Shown: positions 26,019-35,952 of the stretch, piece by piece | Numbering within the stretch: position 1 is the first letter of the stretch | How the letters are laid out: each line of letters opens with the position of its first letter | From: Candidatus Wolframiiraptor sinensis | GTDB taxonomy: Archaea; Thermoproteota; Nitrososphaeria_A; Caldarchaeales; Wolframiiraptoraceae | NCBI GenBank assembly: GCA_023268255.1 | Contig: JALNJX010000001.1 | Span: 62,001 to 126,000 of the forward strand | DNA: 64,000 bases | Direction of reading: 5' to 3' | Translations under genes and position numbers: made by a program | The notes under the pieces: generated by a model | The model's database searches: none | Told to the model about the DNA's origin: nothing | What the model saw: only the letters and a program-made list of their open reading frames with translations

Positions 26019-27425
26019 GTGGCTGTCTTTGGCTCGGAATCCCATGCTGAGAGGCGGTTTAAGCTCATAAGGCTCGATCTGGAGCTTAGCCCCCTCCAAG
26101 TTTTCGGGGCCATAAAAGGAGCCTGGCGGGATGCCTTCTTCTTGGAGTCACTAACCGGCCCCAGAAAGCTCGCAGAATACAGCTTCATAGGCTTTGATCC
26201 AAGGCTGACAATCGAGTGCTATGACGGGTTCTCGAGAGTCTATGAAGGCGGGTCCATAGTCCATGAGGAGGATGGTGATCCCCTGGATCTTCTGAGCAGC
26301 CTGGCTCGGCCGATAGCGGGCGCATCATTATCGCCCAGGCTCATTGGCGGCCTAGTCGGCTATGTCTCCTATGAGGCCTCCTACCTCTGGGAGGATATTC
26401 AGGTACGTGAGAAGCCGGGCAACGGCTTTCCATTCATGAAGTTCGGCTTATTTGATGATGCGCTGATCTACGATCACAGGAGGAGGATCTACTACTACTC
26501 GTGCGTGGGTAATGATCGGCTGAGTGAGGTCAAGAGGGTTTTGAGGGATGTCGGGCCCCAGCTGGCCGACCGCGGCCCCAAGTACACCTGCCCGAGAAGC
26601 AACATGAGCATGCGCGAGTTCATGGACATCGTTGAGACCGGAAAAGAGTATATCGGCCGCGGCGACATCTTCCAAGTAGTCCTCTCGAGGAGGCTCGAGT
26701 TCGAGTTAGCGGGAGATCTACTTCCATTCTATCTCAGGCTTAGGGATCTTAATCCATCGCCCTACATGTACTATCTCAGGCTTGGTGATGATGAGCTTGT
26801 TGGAGCGAGCCCCGAGATGCTGATTAGGGTTGAGGGCGGAAGGATGGCGACATTCCCAATAGCTGGGACCAGGCCGAGGATGGGCGACGCGTTGCTCGAG
26901 GAGGAGTCGGATCGCGAGCTCCTCTCCGATGAGAAGGAGAGAGCCGAGCATGTGATGCTCGTAGATCTCGCAAGGAATGATCTCGCGAAGGTCGCCGAGC
27001 CGGGATCTGTCGAGGTGAAGGACTTTATGATTTTGGTAAAGTATAGCCACGTGAAGCACATAGTCTCGAGGGTTGAGGCTAGGCTGAGAAGCGGCGCGAC
27101 GATGTATGACGCGTTTAAGGCGGTCTTCCCAGCGGGCACGGTCTCAGGGGCGCCGAAGCCCAGGGCCATGGAGATAATTGAAGAGCTTGAGCCAGTTCGG
27201 AGAGGCCCTTACGCTGGAGCTCTCGGATACTTCTCTATGAACGGTTGCTGCGACTTCGCAATCACGATAAGAACGCTGATCAGGAGGTCGCGCACCGCCT
27301 ACATACAGGCCGGCGCAGGGATAGTCTGGGACTCGATCCCTGAGCGCGAGTGGAATGAGACTCAGCACAAGATGATGGCTCTCGTGAAAGCTCTCGAGGA
27401 GGCTGGTGAGATATGCGAGTTCTAA
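26019..27425 (+). CDS. trpE: Anthranilate synthase component I
   Basis: The 468-residue enzyme turns chorismate plus ammonia into anthranilate, the first step of tryptophan synthesis. FLESLTGPRKLAEYSF contains the LLES-like element of the Trp feedback site. GASPEMLIRVEGG, ERAEHVMLVDLARNDL and GTVSGAPKPRAMEIIEEL are the chorismate-binding motifs. The start is GTG 26019. It is first of seven genes in the order E-G-D-C-F-B-A, and its end overlaps trpG by 13 nt. Para-aminobenzoate synthase is less likely given the complete trp operon. Confidence 0.96.
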   Translation: MAVFGSESHAERRFKLIRLDLELSPLQVFGAIKGAWRDAFFLESLTGPRKLAEYSFIGFDPRLTIECYDGFSRVYEGGSIVHEEDGDPLDLLSSLARPIAGASLSPRLIGGLVGYVSYEASYLWEDIQVREKPGNGFPFMKFGLFDDALIYDHRRRIYYYSCVGNDRLSEVKRVLRDVGPQLADRGPKYTCPRSNMSMREFMDIVETGKEYIGRGDIFQVVLSRRLEFELAGDLLPFYLRLRDLNPSPYMYYLRLGDDELVGASPEMLIRVEGGRMATFPIAGTRPRMGDALLEEESDRELLSDEKERAEHVMLVDLARNDLAKVAEPGSVEVKDFMILVKYSHVKHIVSRVEARLRSGATMYDAFKAVFPAGTVSGAPKPRAMEIIEELEPVRRGPYAGALGYFSMNGCCDFAITIRTLIRRSRTAYIQAGAGIVWDSIPEREWNETQHKMMALVKALEEAGEICEF

Positions 27426-27997
27426 TACTCGACAACTTCGACTCATTTGTCTACATTCTCGCGGACTACGTGGGCAAGCTGGGAGCCAAGGCCATAGTGG
27501 CGCGAAGCAACAGAATCTCCCTAGATGAGGTGGAGGAGATCGATCCCCACAAAATCATAATCTCGCCCGGCCCAGGCCACCCATCGGAGAAGCAGTACAC
27601 CGGGGTCTGCGAGGATGTTATCAGGAGGTTCTCGAGGGATACGCCGATACTGGGGGTCTGCCTAGGTCATCAGCTGATAGTTCACGCCTTCGGAGGCCGG
27701 GTCATAAGAGCTAAGAGGATAGTTCACGGAAAGCCGAGCAGGATAAGCCATGATGGAAGAGGCGTGTTCAGGGGGCTTGAGAACCCGCTCATAGCCGGAA
27801 GATATCACTCGCTCGTCGCCGAGGAGGAGAGCCTGCCGAGGTGCCTCGAGATATCCGCGAGATCGATTGAGGAGAACGAGATCATGGGCGTTAGGCATCG
27901 AGGCTTGCCGATCGCGGGCCTCCAATTCCACCCCGAATCCATCCTCACCGCCAGCGGCATCAAGATTCTCAGAAACTTCTTGGAGGGTGAGGTATGA
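27413..27997 (+). CDS. trpG: Anthranilate synthase glutamine amidotransferase component
   Basis: The 194-residue class I amidotransferase supplies ammonia to TrpE. It shows LDNFDSFVY, ISPGPGHPSE, the nucleophile in GVCLGHQLIVHAFGG and the catalytic His-Glu in FHPESILT. It overlaps trpE at the start and trpD by 4 nt (ATGA) at the end. Confidence 0.96.
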   Translation: MRVLILDNFDSFVYILADYVGKLGAKAIVARSNRISLDEVEEIDPHKIIISPGPGHPSEKQYTGVCEDVIRRFSRDTPILGVCLGHQLIVHAFGGRVIRAKRIVHGKPSRISHDGRGVFRGLENPLIAGRYHSLVAEEESLPRCLEISARSIEENEIMGVRHRGLPIAGLQFHPESILTASGIKILRNFLEGEV

Positions 27998-29061
27998 GCA
28001 TAATGGATGCGATAAAATTGCTCGTAGAGCATGGCAGGATCGAGCCGGATCTCGCGGCGAGGTGCATGGAGGAGCTGATGAGGGGCGAGGCGACGCAGGC
28101 TCAGGCCGCTGCCTTCCTCACGGCTCTACGCATACGCGGCGAAGACCCGGCCGTGATAGCCGCCATGTCCAGCGTCATGAGGAGATTCGCGACGCCGATA
28201 CGCGTGGATCCCGGGAAGAATAGGCTCATAGATACGTGCGGGACGGGCGGCGACGCGATCAAGACGATTAACGTTAGCACGGCGTCGGGGCTCGTGGCCG
28301 CGGCGTCGGGAGGCCGGGTTGCCAAGCACGGCAATAGGTCGTTCACGGGGTACTGTGGCAGCGCCGACTTCCTCGAGGAGCTGGGTGTGAAGATAGACTT
28401 GGACCCGGACACGGTCTCGAGGTGCATCGAATCACTCGGCTTCGGCTTCATCTACGCCCCAAGATATCATCAATCCATGAAGAACGTTATGCCCGTGAGA
28501 AGGGAGATCGGGATAAGAACGATCTTCAATATACTCGGCCCCCTGACGAATCCAGCTCCGGTGAATGCTCAGGTTCTAGGAGTCTTCTCCCGCGAGTTCA
28601 TGGGCCGCGTCGCGGAGGCTCTCGGGCTTCTCGGGAGGGAGGAGGCGGCGATAATCCATGGGATCGGCGGGCTGGACGAGGTATCAATATTCTCGGAGAC
28701 CGAGGTTATCTGGATAAGGAATGGTGAGGCAGAGCCGATGATCATTAGGCCTGAGAGCTTTGGCCTCGAGAAAGCGAGGGTCGAGGAGGTGATCGTGAGT
28801 AGCAGGGAGGAGTGCGTCAAGAAGACGCTGGGCGCCCTCGCGGGAGCTCTCGGAAGATCTCATCCATTAACGAGGCTTCTCCTCGCGAACTCGTCATTGT
28901 CCCTAATGGTCGCGGGCTTAGCCGATGACCTAAAGGAGGGCGCGGAGCTGGCCTGGCGCGTGATAGAGTCGGGGAAACCGATCGAGCTATTGAGCAGGCT
29001 CGTGAAGATGACCGGCGGCGATGAGAGCAGATTCGAGTCATGGATGAGGGTGATAGAATGA
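27994..29061 (+). CDS. trpD: Anthranilate phosphoribosyltransferase
   Basis: The 355-residue enzyme transfers the phosphoribosyl group of PRPP to anthranilate. DTCGTGGDAIKTINVSTASG is the PRPP/magnesium loop, and VAKHGNRSFTGYCGSADFLE and YHQSMKNVMPVRREIGIRT are family signatures. Length is normal. It starts at an ATGA overlap with trpG and ends at an ATGA overlap with trpC. Confidence 0.96.
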   Translation: MSIMDAIKLLVEHGRIEPDLAARCMEELMRGEATQAQAAAFLTALRIRGEDPAVIAAMSSVMRRFATPIRVDPGKNRLIDTCGTGGDAIKTINVSTASGLVAAASGGRVAKHGNRSFTGYCGSADFLEELGVKIDLDPDTVSRCIESLGFGFIYAPRYHQSMKNVMPVRREIGIRTIFNILGPLTNPAPVNAQVLGVFSREFMGRVAEALGLLGREEAAIIHGIGGLDEVSIFSETEVIWIRNGEAEPMIIRPESFGLEKARVEEVIVSSREECVKKTLGALAGALGRSHPLTRLLLANSSLSLMVAGLADDLKEGAELAWRVIESGKPIELLSRLVKMTGGDESRFESWMRVIE

Positions 29062-29843
29062 ACTTCCTAGAGAAAGCATGCCTCCAGGCGAGAAGAAGGA
29101 TTTCCGAGGGATACTACAACTTAGATTTCTATGAGGCCCCGGCTAGCAGGCCGAGCATGCTAGAGGCCCTGAACAAGCCGGGGGTCTCGCTGATATGCGA
29201 GCTAAAGCTCCGATCACCCGCGATGGGGGTCATAAGGGATGCGCGGAACCCGTTAAACCTCATTGAGGAGATGGAGGCCGCTGGGGCTGACGCGATCTCG
29301 ATCATAACCGATCCGGACAACTTCTCTGGGTCAATACATTACCTCGCGGAGGCCTCGAAGATCACGAGGCTTCCAACGCTGATGAAGGATTTCATAGTGT
29401 CCGATGTGCAGATAGAGGCGGCTCGCAGGGCCGGCGCATCCGCGATCCTCCTAATCTACCCAGCATTCTCGAGGGGCTACGCACTGCTCGGGCTGAGAGA
29501 AGCGATAGACCTCGCCCACAGCATGGGGCTCGAAGTCATCCTCGAATCCTACGACATGGAGGATCTCAGGGCCTCGCTCAGCTATGACGCGGATCTCCTG
29601 GGCGTGAACTCCAGGAACCTAGATACGCTCGAGCTCAGCCTTGACCGCGCATATGAGTTGATCGCATCGCTCAGTGACCCCGATGAGCGGGTAATCTTGG
29701 AGAGCGGGATCAGCTCCGCATCCCAGATAAGGCGATTCGCAGAGTTGGGGGTGAATAAATTCCTGGTCGGCACATCGATAATGGCCTCGAATAGCATAGC
29801 GTTGAAGATAAGGGAGCTCAAGGGGGCGTTGCGTAATGGTTAG
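29058..29843 (+). CDS. trpC: Indole-3-glycerol-phosphate synthase
   Basis: The roughly 261-residue TIM barrel closes the indole ring from carboxyphenylamino-deoxyribulose phosphate. CELKLRSPAMG holds the catalytic lysine, LMKDFIVSDVQIEAARRAGA the second, and LLGVNSRNLDTLELSL and LESGIS the later phosphate-binding strands. ATG 29058 overlaps the trpD stop as ATGA, so it is preferred over the in-frame ATG at 29040. It overlaps trpF by 8 nt. Confidence 0.95.
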   Translation: MNFLEKACLQARRRISEGYYNLDFYEAPASRPSMLEALNKPGVSLICELKLRSPAMGVIRDARNPLNLIEEMEAAGADAISIITDPDNFSGSIHYLAEASKITRLPTLMKDFIVSDVQIEAARRAGASAILLIYPAFSRGYALLGLREAIDLAHSMGLEVILESYDMEDLRASLSYDADLLGVNSRNLDTLELSLDRAYELIASLSDPDERVILESGISSASQIRRFAELGVNKFLVGTSIMASNSIALKIRELKGALRNG

Positions 29844-30450
29844 AGTGAAGATATGCGGGATAACGCGGGAGGAAGATCTCGCTGCTGCAGCAGCCCACGG
29901 CGCTGATGCAATAGGGCTTGTAGTCGGCTTCCCGAGATCCCCGAGAAACCTCTCAATCGAGAGGGCGAGAGCGCTCAGGAGGATGGCGCCGCCATTCCTC
30001 GACGTCGTCCTAGTGGTTGATGGGGCGGATCGCGATATGCTCATCAGGGCGGTCCGCGAGATAAGGCCGGACGCGGTCCAAGTATACGGCGAAGTGAACC
30101 CGAATATGCTGAGGGACCTCGGCGCCGGGTGGATAATCAAGCCTGTCCGCGTGGAGCCTGGCATCGAGTTAGATTACGACGGCTTTGACGCAATCCTCTT
30201 GGACAGTAGCATGGGCAGGGGGCTAATGCCGGACTGGAGGCTTTGCAGGGAGATGAGGGAAAGATCCAGGCTCCCAGTGATTCTGGCTGGAGGCCTCAAC
30301 CCCCAAAACGTTCTCGATGCGATCAGAATTGTCAAGCCTTACGGCGTTGATGTCTCGAGCGGCGTCGAGCTCTCACCCGGTATAAAGGACGCGCACATGA
30401 TAAGAGAGTTCATTAGGAGGGTTAGGGAGGCGGAGCTGGATGAAGTATAA
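29836..30450 (+). CDS. trpF: Phosphoribosylanthranilate isomerase
   Basis: The 204-residue TIM barrel performs the Amadori rearrangement before Trp[21 protein letters not shown] at the start contains the catalytic cysteine, and [16 protein letters not shown] at the end is the conserved phosphate-binding part. It overlaps both trpC and trpB by a few bases. Confidence 0.95.
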   Translation: MVRVKICGITREEDLAAAAAHGADAIGLVVGFPRSPRNLSIERARALRRMAPPFLDVVLVVDGADRDMLIRAVREIRPDAVQVYGEVNPNMLRDLGAGWIIKPVRVEPGIELDYDGFDAILLDSSMGRGLMPDWRLCREMRERSRLPVILAGGLNPQNVLDAIRIVKPYGVDVSSGVELSPGIKDAHMIREFIRRVREAELDEV

Positions 30451-31630
30451 TCTTCCGACTAGTGATGGGAGGTTCGGTAGGTTTGGCGGCCGATATGTGC
30501 CGGAGACGCTGATGGAGGCTCTGAGCGAGCTCGAGGAAAGCTACATCAAGCTAAAGAACGACCCGGATTTCAGGCGAGAGCTCGACTACATGCTGCGCGA
30601 ATACGCCGGCAGGCCGACACCGCTCTACTACGCCGAGAACCTGACTAAAATTATCGGCGGCGCGAAGATTTACCTGAAGCGCGAGGACCTGCTGCACGGA
30701 GGAGCCCATAAGATAAACAACACGCTCGGCCAGGGGCTGCTGGCAAAGCGGATGGGGAAGAAGAGGGTGATAGCTGAGACGGGAGCCGGTCAGCATGGCG
30801 TCGCGACGGCGATGGCCTGCGCGGTCCTAGGGCTGAAATGCGAGATCTACATGGGCGAGATAGACATGGAGAGGCAGAGGATGAACGTGCAGCGCATGAG
30901 GCTCCTCGGAGCCGAGGTCCACCCGGTATCATCGGGATCTAAGACACTGAAGGACGCGATAAATGAGGCGATAAGAGATTGGGTGACGAACGTGGAGACG
31001 ACATACTATCTCCTGGGATCGTGCGTGGGCCCGCACCCATATCCAATGATAGTCAGGGACTTCCAGTCAGTGATAGGCGCCGAGGCGAGAAGCCAGATCC
31101 TCGAGAAGGAGGGAAGGCTCCCGGATTACGTCGTGGCATGCGTCGGAGGCGGAAGCAACGCGATAGGAATCTTCCACCCATTCATCGAGGATAAGGAGGT
31201 TAAGCTGATCGGCGTTGAGGCGGGCGGAGAGGGCACCGAGCTCGGAAAGCACTCGGCATCACTCGTGAGGGGTCTCGAGGGAGTCCTGCACGGCGCGCTA
31301 ACATATGTGCTCCAAGATGAGGATGGGCAGATAGCTGGGACGCACAGCATAGCGGCCGGCCTAGATTACCCTGCGGTCGGGCCGGAGCACGCCTACCTGA
31401 AGGAGACGGGGAGAGCAGAGTATACCACTGTGACGGATGATGAAGCTCTCCAAGCATTCTTAACACTCTCGAGGACTGAGGGGATCCTGCCGGCCCTCGA
31501 ATCAGCTCACGCCCTGGCATACGCCATCAAACTCGCCGAGAACCTCAGCAGAGATGAGATAATAATCGTGAACCTCTCGGGCAGGGGGGACAAGGATCTC
31601 GAGACCGTTCTGAGGAGGCTTGGAAGATGA
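30440..31630 (+). CDS. trpB: Tryptophan synthase beta chain (TrpB1 type)
   Basis: The 396-residue PLP enzyme condenses indole with serine. Its start [19 protein letters not shown] and [13 protein letters not shown] with the Schiff-base lysine are the classic TrpB1 type that pairs with TrpA, unlike the longer TrpB2. [15 protein letters not shown] is the phosphate loop and [12 protein letters not shown] lies near the end. It is followed by trpA with a 4-nt overlap, consistent with an alpha2beta2 complex. Confidence 0.97.
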   Translation: MKYNLPTSDGRFGRFGGRYVPETLMEALSELEESYIKLKNDPDFRRELDYMLREYAGRPTPLYYAENLTKIIGGAKIYLKREDLLHGGAHKINNTLGQGLLAKRMGKKRVIAETGAGQHGVATAMACAVLGLKCEIYMGEIDMERQRMNVQRMRLLGAEVHPVSSGSKTLKDAINEAIRDWVTNVETTYYLLGSCVGPHPYPMIVRDFQSVIGAEARSQILEKEGRLPDYVVACVGGGSNAIGIFHPFIEDKEVKLIGVEAGGEGTELGKHSASLVRGLEGVLHGALTYVLQDEDGQIAGTHSIAAGLDYPAVGPEHAYLKETGRAEYTTVTDDEALQAFLTLSRTEGILPALESAHALAYAIKLAENLSRDEIIIVNLSGRGDKDLETVLRRLGR

Positions 31631-32433
31631 ATGGGCTCGAGGAGAGGTTTAGGCGGGCGAGGAGGAGGGGCTGCTCCCTCTTCATACCATACATCACGGG
31701 CGGCTACCCGGACATGAAGTCCTGCAGAAGGATAATCGAGGCGATGATTCAAGCCGGAGCAGAGGTGATAGAGCTCGGGATACCATTCTCGGACCCGATA
31801 GCGGATGGGGTCACGATCCAGGAATCCACGTTCAGGGCGCTTCAAGCTGGAGCAACCCCGAAGGGGGTTTTGGAGCTTGCAGGCGAGATCTCGGCCTCAC
31901 ACGACATCTCCATAGCCATCCTGACATATCTCAACCCTGTTTATCGCATGGGGTTGAGGAGGTTCATGGAGGAGGCTTCGAGACGCGGCGTGGATGGAAT
32001 CATAATACCGGATCTGCCGCTTGAGGAGGCCGGCCCAGTAAAGAGGATCGCCATGGAATATGGCGTCTCGCTGATACTTCTCGCAGCGCCCACGACGAGC
32101 GACGAGAGGCTCGCGAGAATACTCGATGAGACCATGGGATTCGCCTACCTCGTATCGCTCACGGGAACCACGGGCGAGAGGGATGCTCTTCCGCCAACCG
32201 CGATCCAGCTGCTTCAGAGAAGCAAGAGGCTGAACCCCGTGAAGCCCGTGGCCGTAGGCTTCGGGGTCTCGAGGCCGAGTCAAGCGGTCGAGCTCGCAAG
32301 GCTCGGAGCAGATGGAGTGATAGCCGGAAGCAGGATAATCTCGGAGATAAGGAGGAGCATGGAGAATCCGGAGAAGGCTGTCGGGAGGCTCGTGAGGGAG
32401 TTCGTGAAAGCCCTCAGCAGCCCTGGCCAATAA
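31627..32433 (+). CDS. trpA: Tryptophan synthase alpha chain
   Basis: The 268-residue TIM barrel cleaves indole-glycerol phosphate to indole, which is channelled to Trp[20 protein letters not shown] holds the catalytic Glu, [15 protein letters not shown] the catalytic Asp, and [13 protein letters not shown] the phosphate-binding region. It is the last gene of the trp operon; a 100-nt gap with its own TATA box separates it from pyrF. Confidence 0.96.
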   Translation: MNGLEERFRRARRRGCSLFIPYITGGYPDMKSCRRIIEAMIQAGAEVIELGIPFSDPIADGVTIQESTFRALQAGATPKGVLELAGEISASHDISIAILTYLNPVYRMGLRRFMEEASRRGVDGIIIPDLPLEEAGPVKRIAMEYGVSLILLAAPTTSDERLARILDETMGFAYLVSLTGTTGERDALPPTAIQLLQRSKRLNPVKPVAVGFGVSRPSQAVELARLGADGVIAGSRIISEIRRSMENPEKAVGRLVREFVKALSSPGQ

Positions 32434-32493
32434 CCGGGCACACCTCCAGAAAGCCAGATCATGCGCCGGCTCATGGAGAGATGGGCTGGAGCA

Positions 32494-32503
32494 ATCTTTA
32501 TAG
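32494..32503 (+). promoter_or_regulatory. TATA box for the pyr operon
   Basis: ATCTTTATAG is about 30-35 nt upstream of the pyrF GTG, placing the start of transcription close to the start codon. It suggests that the pyrimidine genes are controlled separately from trp. Confidence 0.55.
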
Positions 32504-32533
32504 CGAGATCGGAGTCTTTAGGGTAAGGGCTTC

Positions 32534-33253
32534 GTGGCCCAAGCTCCGCATAATAGAGCTCCGGAAAAGCTTTGGAAGATTTCCGAGGATAGGCGGAGTA
32601 GGCTCATAATCGCCCTCGATCTCCACGGCAGCCCGGATGACAAGCGATTACTCCTCGGAAGATGCTTAAGCCTACTCGATGAGCTCCGCGATCTCATAGT
32701 CGGCGTGAAGATCGGGCTACCCCTAAGCGTCTCGATAGGCTTCGACGGCGTATCAGAGATCATAGAGCGATTCGGTGGGGAGCTCTACATGATCGCGGAC
32801 TTCAAGCTCTCAGATATACCCGAGATAATCCAGGTAGCGCTCGAGGGCTTCGGGAGGATGGGGTTCGACGCGGCGATAGCCCACCTATTCCAGGGAGGGA
32901 TCGGAGAAGTTAAGCGCGCGATAGACCTCTTCGGCGTCGTCGCCATGAGCCATCCACAGGCCCAGCTCCTTCAGCAAAGCTTCCATAGGCTATTGCATGA
33001 AGCGGAGGCGGCGGAGGTCGAAGGCGTAGTCATCGGCGCTACGAGGGGGGACCTAATTGCTGAGGCCAGGAGAGTTCTTCCTAGAAAGACTATCCTCTCG
33101 CCGGGGGTAATTGTTCAGGGAGCGAGCCCGGCTCATGCTCTCCGGATGGGAGGGGACTTCGAGATAGTCGGCAGGGCGATAACGATGGCCGAGAACCCCA
33201 TTGAGGCCGCTAGAATGATAGTGGAGGCTGAAAGAGATGTCCTACGCGCGTGA
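32534..33253 (+). CDS. pyrF: Orotidine-5'-phosphate decarboxylase
   Basis: The 239-residue enzyme converts OMP to UMP. IIALDLHGSPDDKRLL begins the barrel, ADFKLSDIPE is the catalytic D-x-K-x-x-D motif and LSPGVIVQG the phosphate-gripper region. The archaeal short form is typical. It starts at GTG 32534 and overlaps pyrE by 17 nt. Confidence 0.95.
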   Translation: MAQAPHNRAPEKLWKISEDRRSRLIIALDLHGSPDDKRLLLGRCLSLLDELRDLIVGVKIGLPLSVSIGFDGVSEIIERFGGELYMIADFKLSDIPEIIQVALEGFGRMGFDAAIAHLFQGGIGEVKRAIDLFGVVAMSHPQAQLLQQSFHRLLHEAEAAEVEGVVIGATRGDLIAEARRVLPRKTILSPGVIVQGASPAHALRMGGDFEIVGRAITMAENPIEAARMIVEAERDVLRA

Positions 33254-33800
33254 GGTCGCGGAGATCCTCGGCAGAGTGGGCTGCGTGAAGATTGGAAAAT
33301 TCATCCTCAGCTCGGGCCGCGAGAGCACGATCTACATAGACCTCAGAGCAGTTCCCTCTCACCCGAGGGAGTTCAGGGCTCTGGCTGAGCTATGCGCTCG
33401 GAGAATTAGTGAGTTGGACTTCGAGATTCTGGCCGGCATCGAGTCGAGCGGGATACCCCTAGCAACAGCCCTAACCCTGATCATGGATAAGCCCATGGTA
33501 TATGTTAGGAAGGAAGCGAAATCTCATGGAATGCGGAGGCTGATCGAGGGAGACTTCTCGCCTGGACTGAAGGCGCTCATAGTAGATGACGTCGCGACGA
33601 CGGGATCATCGCTCGAAAGAGCAGCCTCTGCTCTGAGATCTGAGGGCCTTGTAGTCGAGAGCGCATTCGTCATCGTTGATCGCGAGGAGGGAGCGCGGGA
33701 GAGGCTGGAGCACCTCGGCATAAAACTGCTCTCCATGACAACCTTGAGCCAACTAACCTCAATGATGAGCGGCCTAAGGGAGGCTGGTGCCGGATGCTGA
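33237..33800 (+). CDS. pyrE: Orotate phosphoribosyltransferase
   Basis: The 187-residue enzyme transfers ribose phosphate from PRPP to orotate. ALIVDDVATTGSS is the PRPP loop, and YVRKEAKSHGMRRLIEG is the mobile catalytic loop. IESSGIPLATAL is the pyrophosphate-binding turn. It overlaps pyrF and pyrB. Confidence 0.95.
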   Translation: MSYAREVAEILGRVGCVKIGKFILSSGRESTIYIDLRAVPSHPREFRALAELCARRISELDFEILAGIESSGIPLATALTLIMDKPMVYVRKEAKSHGMRRLIEGDFSPGLKALIVDDVATTGSSLERAASALRSEGLVVESAFVIVDREEGARERLEHLGIKLLSMTTLSQLTSMMSGLREAGAGC

Positions 33801-34711
33801 GGGGAAGAGACATAATATCGGTGAATGAGCTGAGCAGGCAGGACTTCGAGCGGATATTCGATGCGGCTGATGAGATTCTCGAGGCGCCCGGGAAGTGGTC
33901 CTCCGTCCTCAGGGGCAAGATAATGGCGACGGCGTTCTTCGAGCCGAGCACGAGAACAAGGCTGAGCTTCCACACCGCCATGCTAAGGCTTGGAGGAGAG
34001 GTGGTGGACCTTGGCGAAGTTGAGAAGAGCTCGATGGCTAAGGGCGAGAACCTCTCGGACACGATAAGAATGCTCGACTCATACTCTGACGTGATCGTGA
34101 TGAGGCATAGGCTGGAGGGGGCGGCGAAGCTCGCGGCGGAGATCGCGGAGAAGCCGGTGATAAATGCCGGCGATGGGAGCAGAAATCACCCAACCCAGGC
34201 CATGATAGACCTCTACGCGATAAGAAGATTCCATGGGAGAATAGATGGATTGACGATAGGAGTTCTAGGAGACCTGAAGTACGGGAGGGCGACGAACTCA
34301 TTCATAGCCGCCCTGGCGAAGTTCCGGGTGGAGAGGATCTACCTGATCTCGCCACCTCAGCTGAGGGTTAGGGATGATACTCGCGAGCTGTTATCCGAGG
34401 CGGGCATAGAATTCAAGGAGGTCGAGAGGCTCGAGGACGTGATAGGGGAGCTCGACGTGCTATACGCGAGCAGGATCCAGAAGGAAAGATTCCCGGATCC
34501 AAGCGAATACGAACTGGTCAGGGGAAGCTATGTGATAACGGCCGAGACGCTCAAGGGAGCCAGGAGTAGCCTGACGATACTCCACCCGCTTCCGAGAGTG
34601 GATGAGATAAGCTTCGAGGTGGACTCGACGCCGCACGCCAAGTACTTCGAGCAGGCGGCTCTCGGCGTTCCGGTGAGGATGGCCCTGCTCAAGCTCATTC
34701 TGGTGGGGTGA
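33794..34711 (+). CDS. pyrB: Aspartate carbamoyltransferase catalytic chain
   Basis: The 305-residue enzyme makes carbamoyl aspartate. FFEPSTRTRLSFHTAMLRLGG is the carbamoyl phosphate site, HPTQAMIDLYAI lies at the domain interface and HPLPRVDEI is the aspartate-binding end. The next gene encodes the regulatory chain, so an allosteric dodecamer like the enterobacterial or Sulfolobus enzyme is expected. Confidence 0.97.
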   Translation: MLRGRDIISVNELSRQDFERIFDAADEILEAPGKWSSVLRGKIMATAFFEPSTRTRLSFHTAMLRLGGEVVDLGEVEKSSMAKGENLSDTIRMLDSYSDVIVMRHRLEGAAKLAAEIAEKPVINAGDGSRNHPTQAMIDLYAIRRFHGRIDGLTIGVLGDLKYGRATNSFIAALAKFRVERIYLISPPQLRVRDDTRELLSEAGIEFKEVERLEDVIGELDVLYASRIQKERFPDPSEYELVRGSYVITAETLKGARSSLTILHPLPRVDEISFEVDSTPHAKYFEQAALGVPVRMALLKLILVG

Positions 34712-34717
34712 GGTGGC

Positions 34718-35197
34718 GTGGCGGAGAAGCCCCTGCTCGTGGCGAAGATAAGGAATGGGACTATCATAGATCATATTCCAGCGGGTAGAGCTCTCAGCAT
34801 CCTGAAGCTAATGGGGATAACCGGGAAGGAAGGATTCACGGTCGCGCTTGTGATGAATGTGGAGAGCAGAAAGCTCGGGAGAAAGGACATAATCAAGGTC
34901 GAGGGTCTCGAGCTGAAGCCCGAGGACACGGATAAGATCGCACTCCTAGCGCCCATGGCCACGATAAACGTCGTCAAGGAATATGCTGTGGTCGAGAAGA
35001 GGAAGGCTGTCCCGCCGAGGATCGTCGAGGGATTCTTAAAGTGCAAGAACCCGAGCTGCATCACTAATCAGAGGAATGAGCCCGTGAGGCCGAGGTTCAG
35101 GACCGCGAGCTACGACCCACTCAAACTCGTCTGCGACTACTGCGGCCTCGCCCTAACATTCGAGGATATCGCGCGGCAACTGGAGTCAAGAGCATGA
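34718..35197 (+). CDS. pyrI: Aspartate carbamoyltransferase regulatory chain
   Basis: The 159-residue chain has a nucleotide-binding N-terminal domain (NGTIIDHIPAGRALSILKLMG) and a C-terminal zinc domain with CKNPSCI and CDYCG, the four cysteines that dock onto the catalytic trimers. It allows feedback control by CTP/UTP and activation by ATP in this family. It starts at GTG 34718, 6 nt after pyrB, and overlaps pyrK by 4 nt. Confidence 0.95.
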   Translation: MAEKPLLVAKIRNGTIIDHIPAGRALSILKLMGITGKEGFTVALVMNVESRKLGRKDIIKVEGLELKPEDTDKIALLAPMATINVVKEYAVVEKRKAVPPRIVEGFLKCKNPSCITNQRNEPVRPRFRTASYDPLKLVCDYCGLALTFEDIARQLESRA

Positions 35198-35949
35198 ACT
35201 ACAGAATTGGTAAGATCGAGGGCATAAGAACGCTGACCAAGAGCATAAAGGAGTACGAGATAGTCTTGGATGAGCCCATCAATCCGGAGCCAGGTCAATT
35301 CGCGATGCTCTGGATACCCGGCGTCGGCGAGATACCATTGAGCTTCGCAGACGCGGAAACTAAGCGCATCAAGTTCATAGTTGCGAGGGTTGGAAAGGTC
35401 ACAGGCCACATGCACGATAAGCTCAGGGCTGGGGATAAAGTCTTCATTCGAGGCCCGTTAGGAAGAGGGTTCACTCGGATTCGAGGTGGCCGCGCGCTGC
35501 TAGTCGCCGGAGGCTATGGCCTCGCGCCATTATACTTCCTGTCGAGAAAGCTAAGATCAATGGAATGCGGCGTGAAAGCCCTCTTGGGCTTTAAATCCGA
35601 TGATGAGATCTTCTACGTGAAGGAGTTCGAGGAGCTCGTGGAGACGGAGATCTCGGTCGAACACGGCTCATCGGGACACCGAGGAACGGTTCTCGATCTC
35701 TTCAAGGATGTGATCCGGGTTGAGCGATTCAATATGGTCTACGCGTGCGGGAGGGAGGAGCTGAACCTAGCCCTGATCAGGAAGTGCCTGAGAATGGGCG
35801 TGCCAGTCGAGGCGTCTTTCGAGAGGATCATGAGATGCGGCGCCGGAATATGTGGATCATGCTCAATAGAGCCCCTGGGGATCAGGGTCTGCAGAGATGG
35901 CCCGGTCATAGATGGAAGCATGATCGCGCCGATGCTGGAGGCTCCATGA
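35194..35949 (+). CDS. pyrK: Dihydroorotate dehydrogenase electron-transfer subunit
   Basis: The 251-residue FAD and 2Fe-2S protein has a flavin-binding barrel (PGQFAMLWIPG, PLSFADA), an NAD-binding GGYGLAPLYF stretch and a C-terminal cluster with RCGAGICGSC and a later cysteine. It passes electrons from PyrD to NAD in the class 1B enzyme. A separate role in other reductases is possible, but the pyr context and the downstream class 1 pyrD support this one. Confidence 0.92.
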   Translation: MNYRIGKIEGIRTLTKSIKEYEIVLDEPINPEPGQFAMLWIPGVGEIPLSFADAETKRIKFIVARVGKVTGHMHDKLRAGDKVFIRGPLGRGFTRIRGGRALLVAGGYGLAPLYFLSRKLRSMECGVKALLGFKSDDEIFYVKEFEELVETEISVEHGSSGHRGTVLDLFKDVIRVERFNMVYACGREELNLALIRKCLRMGVPVEASFERIMRCGAGICGSCSIEPLGIRVCRDGPVIDGSMIAPMLEAP

Positions 35950-35952
35950 ACC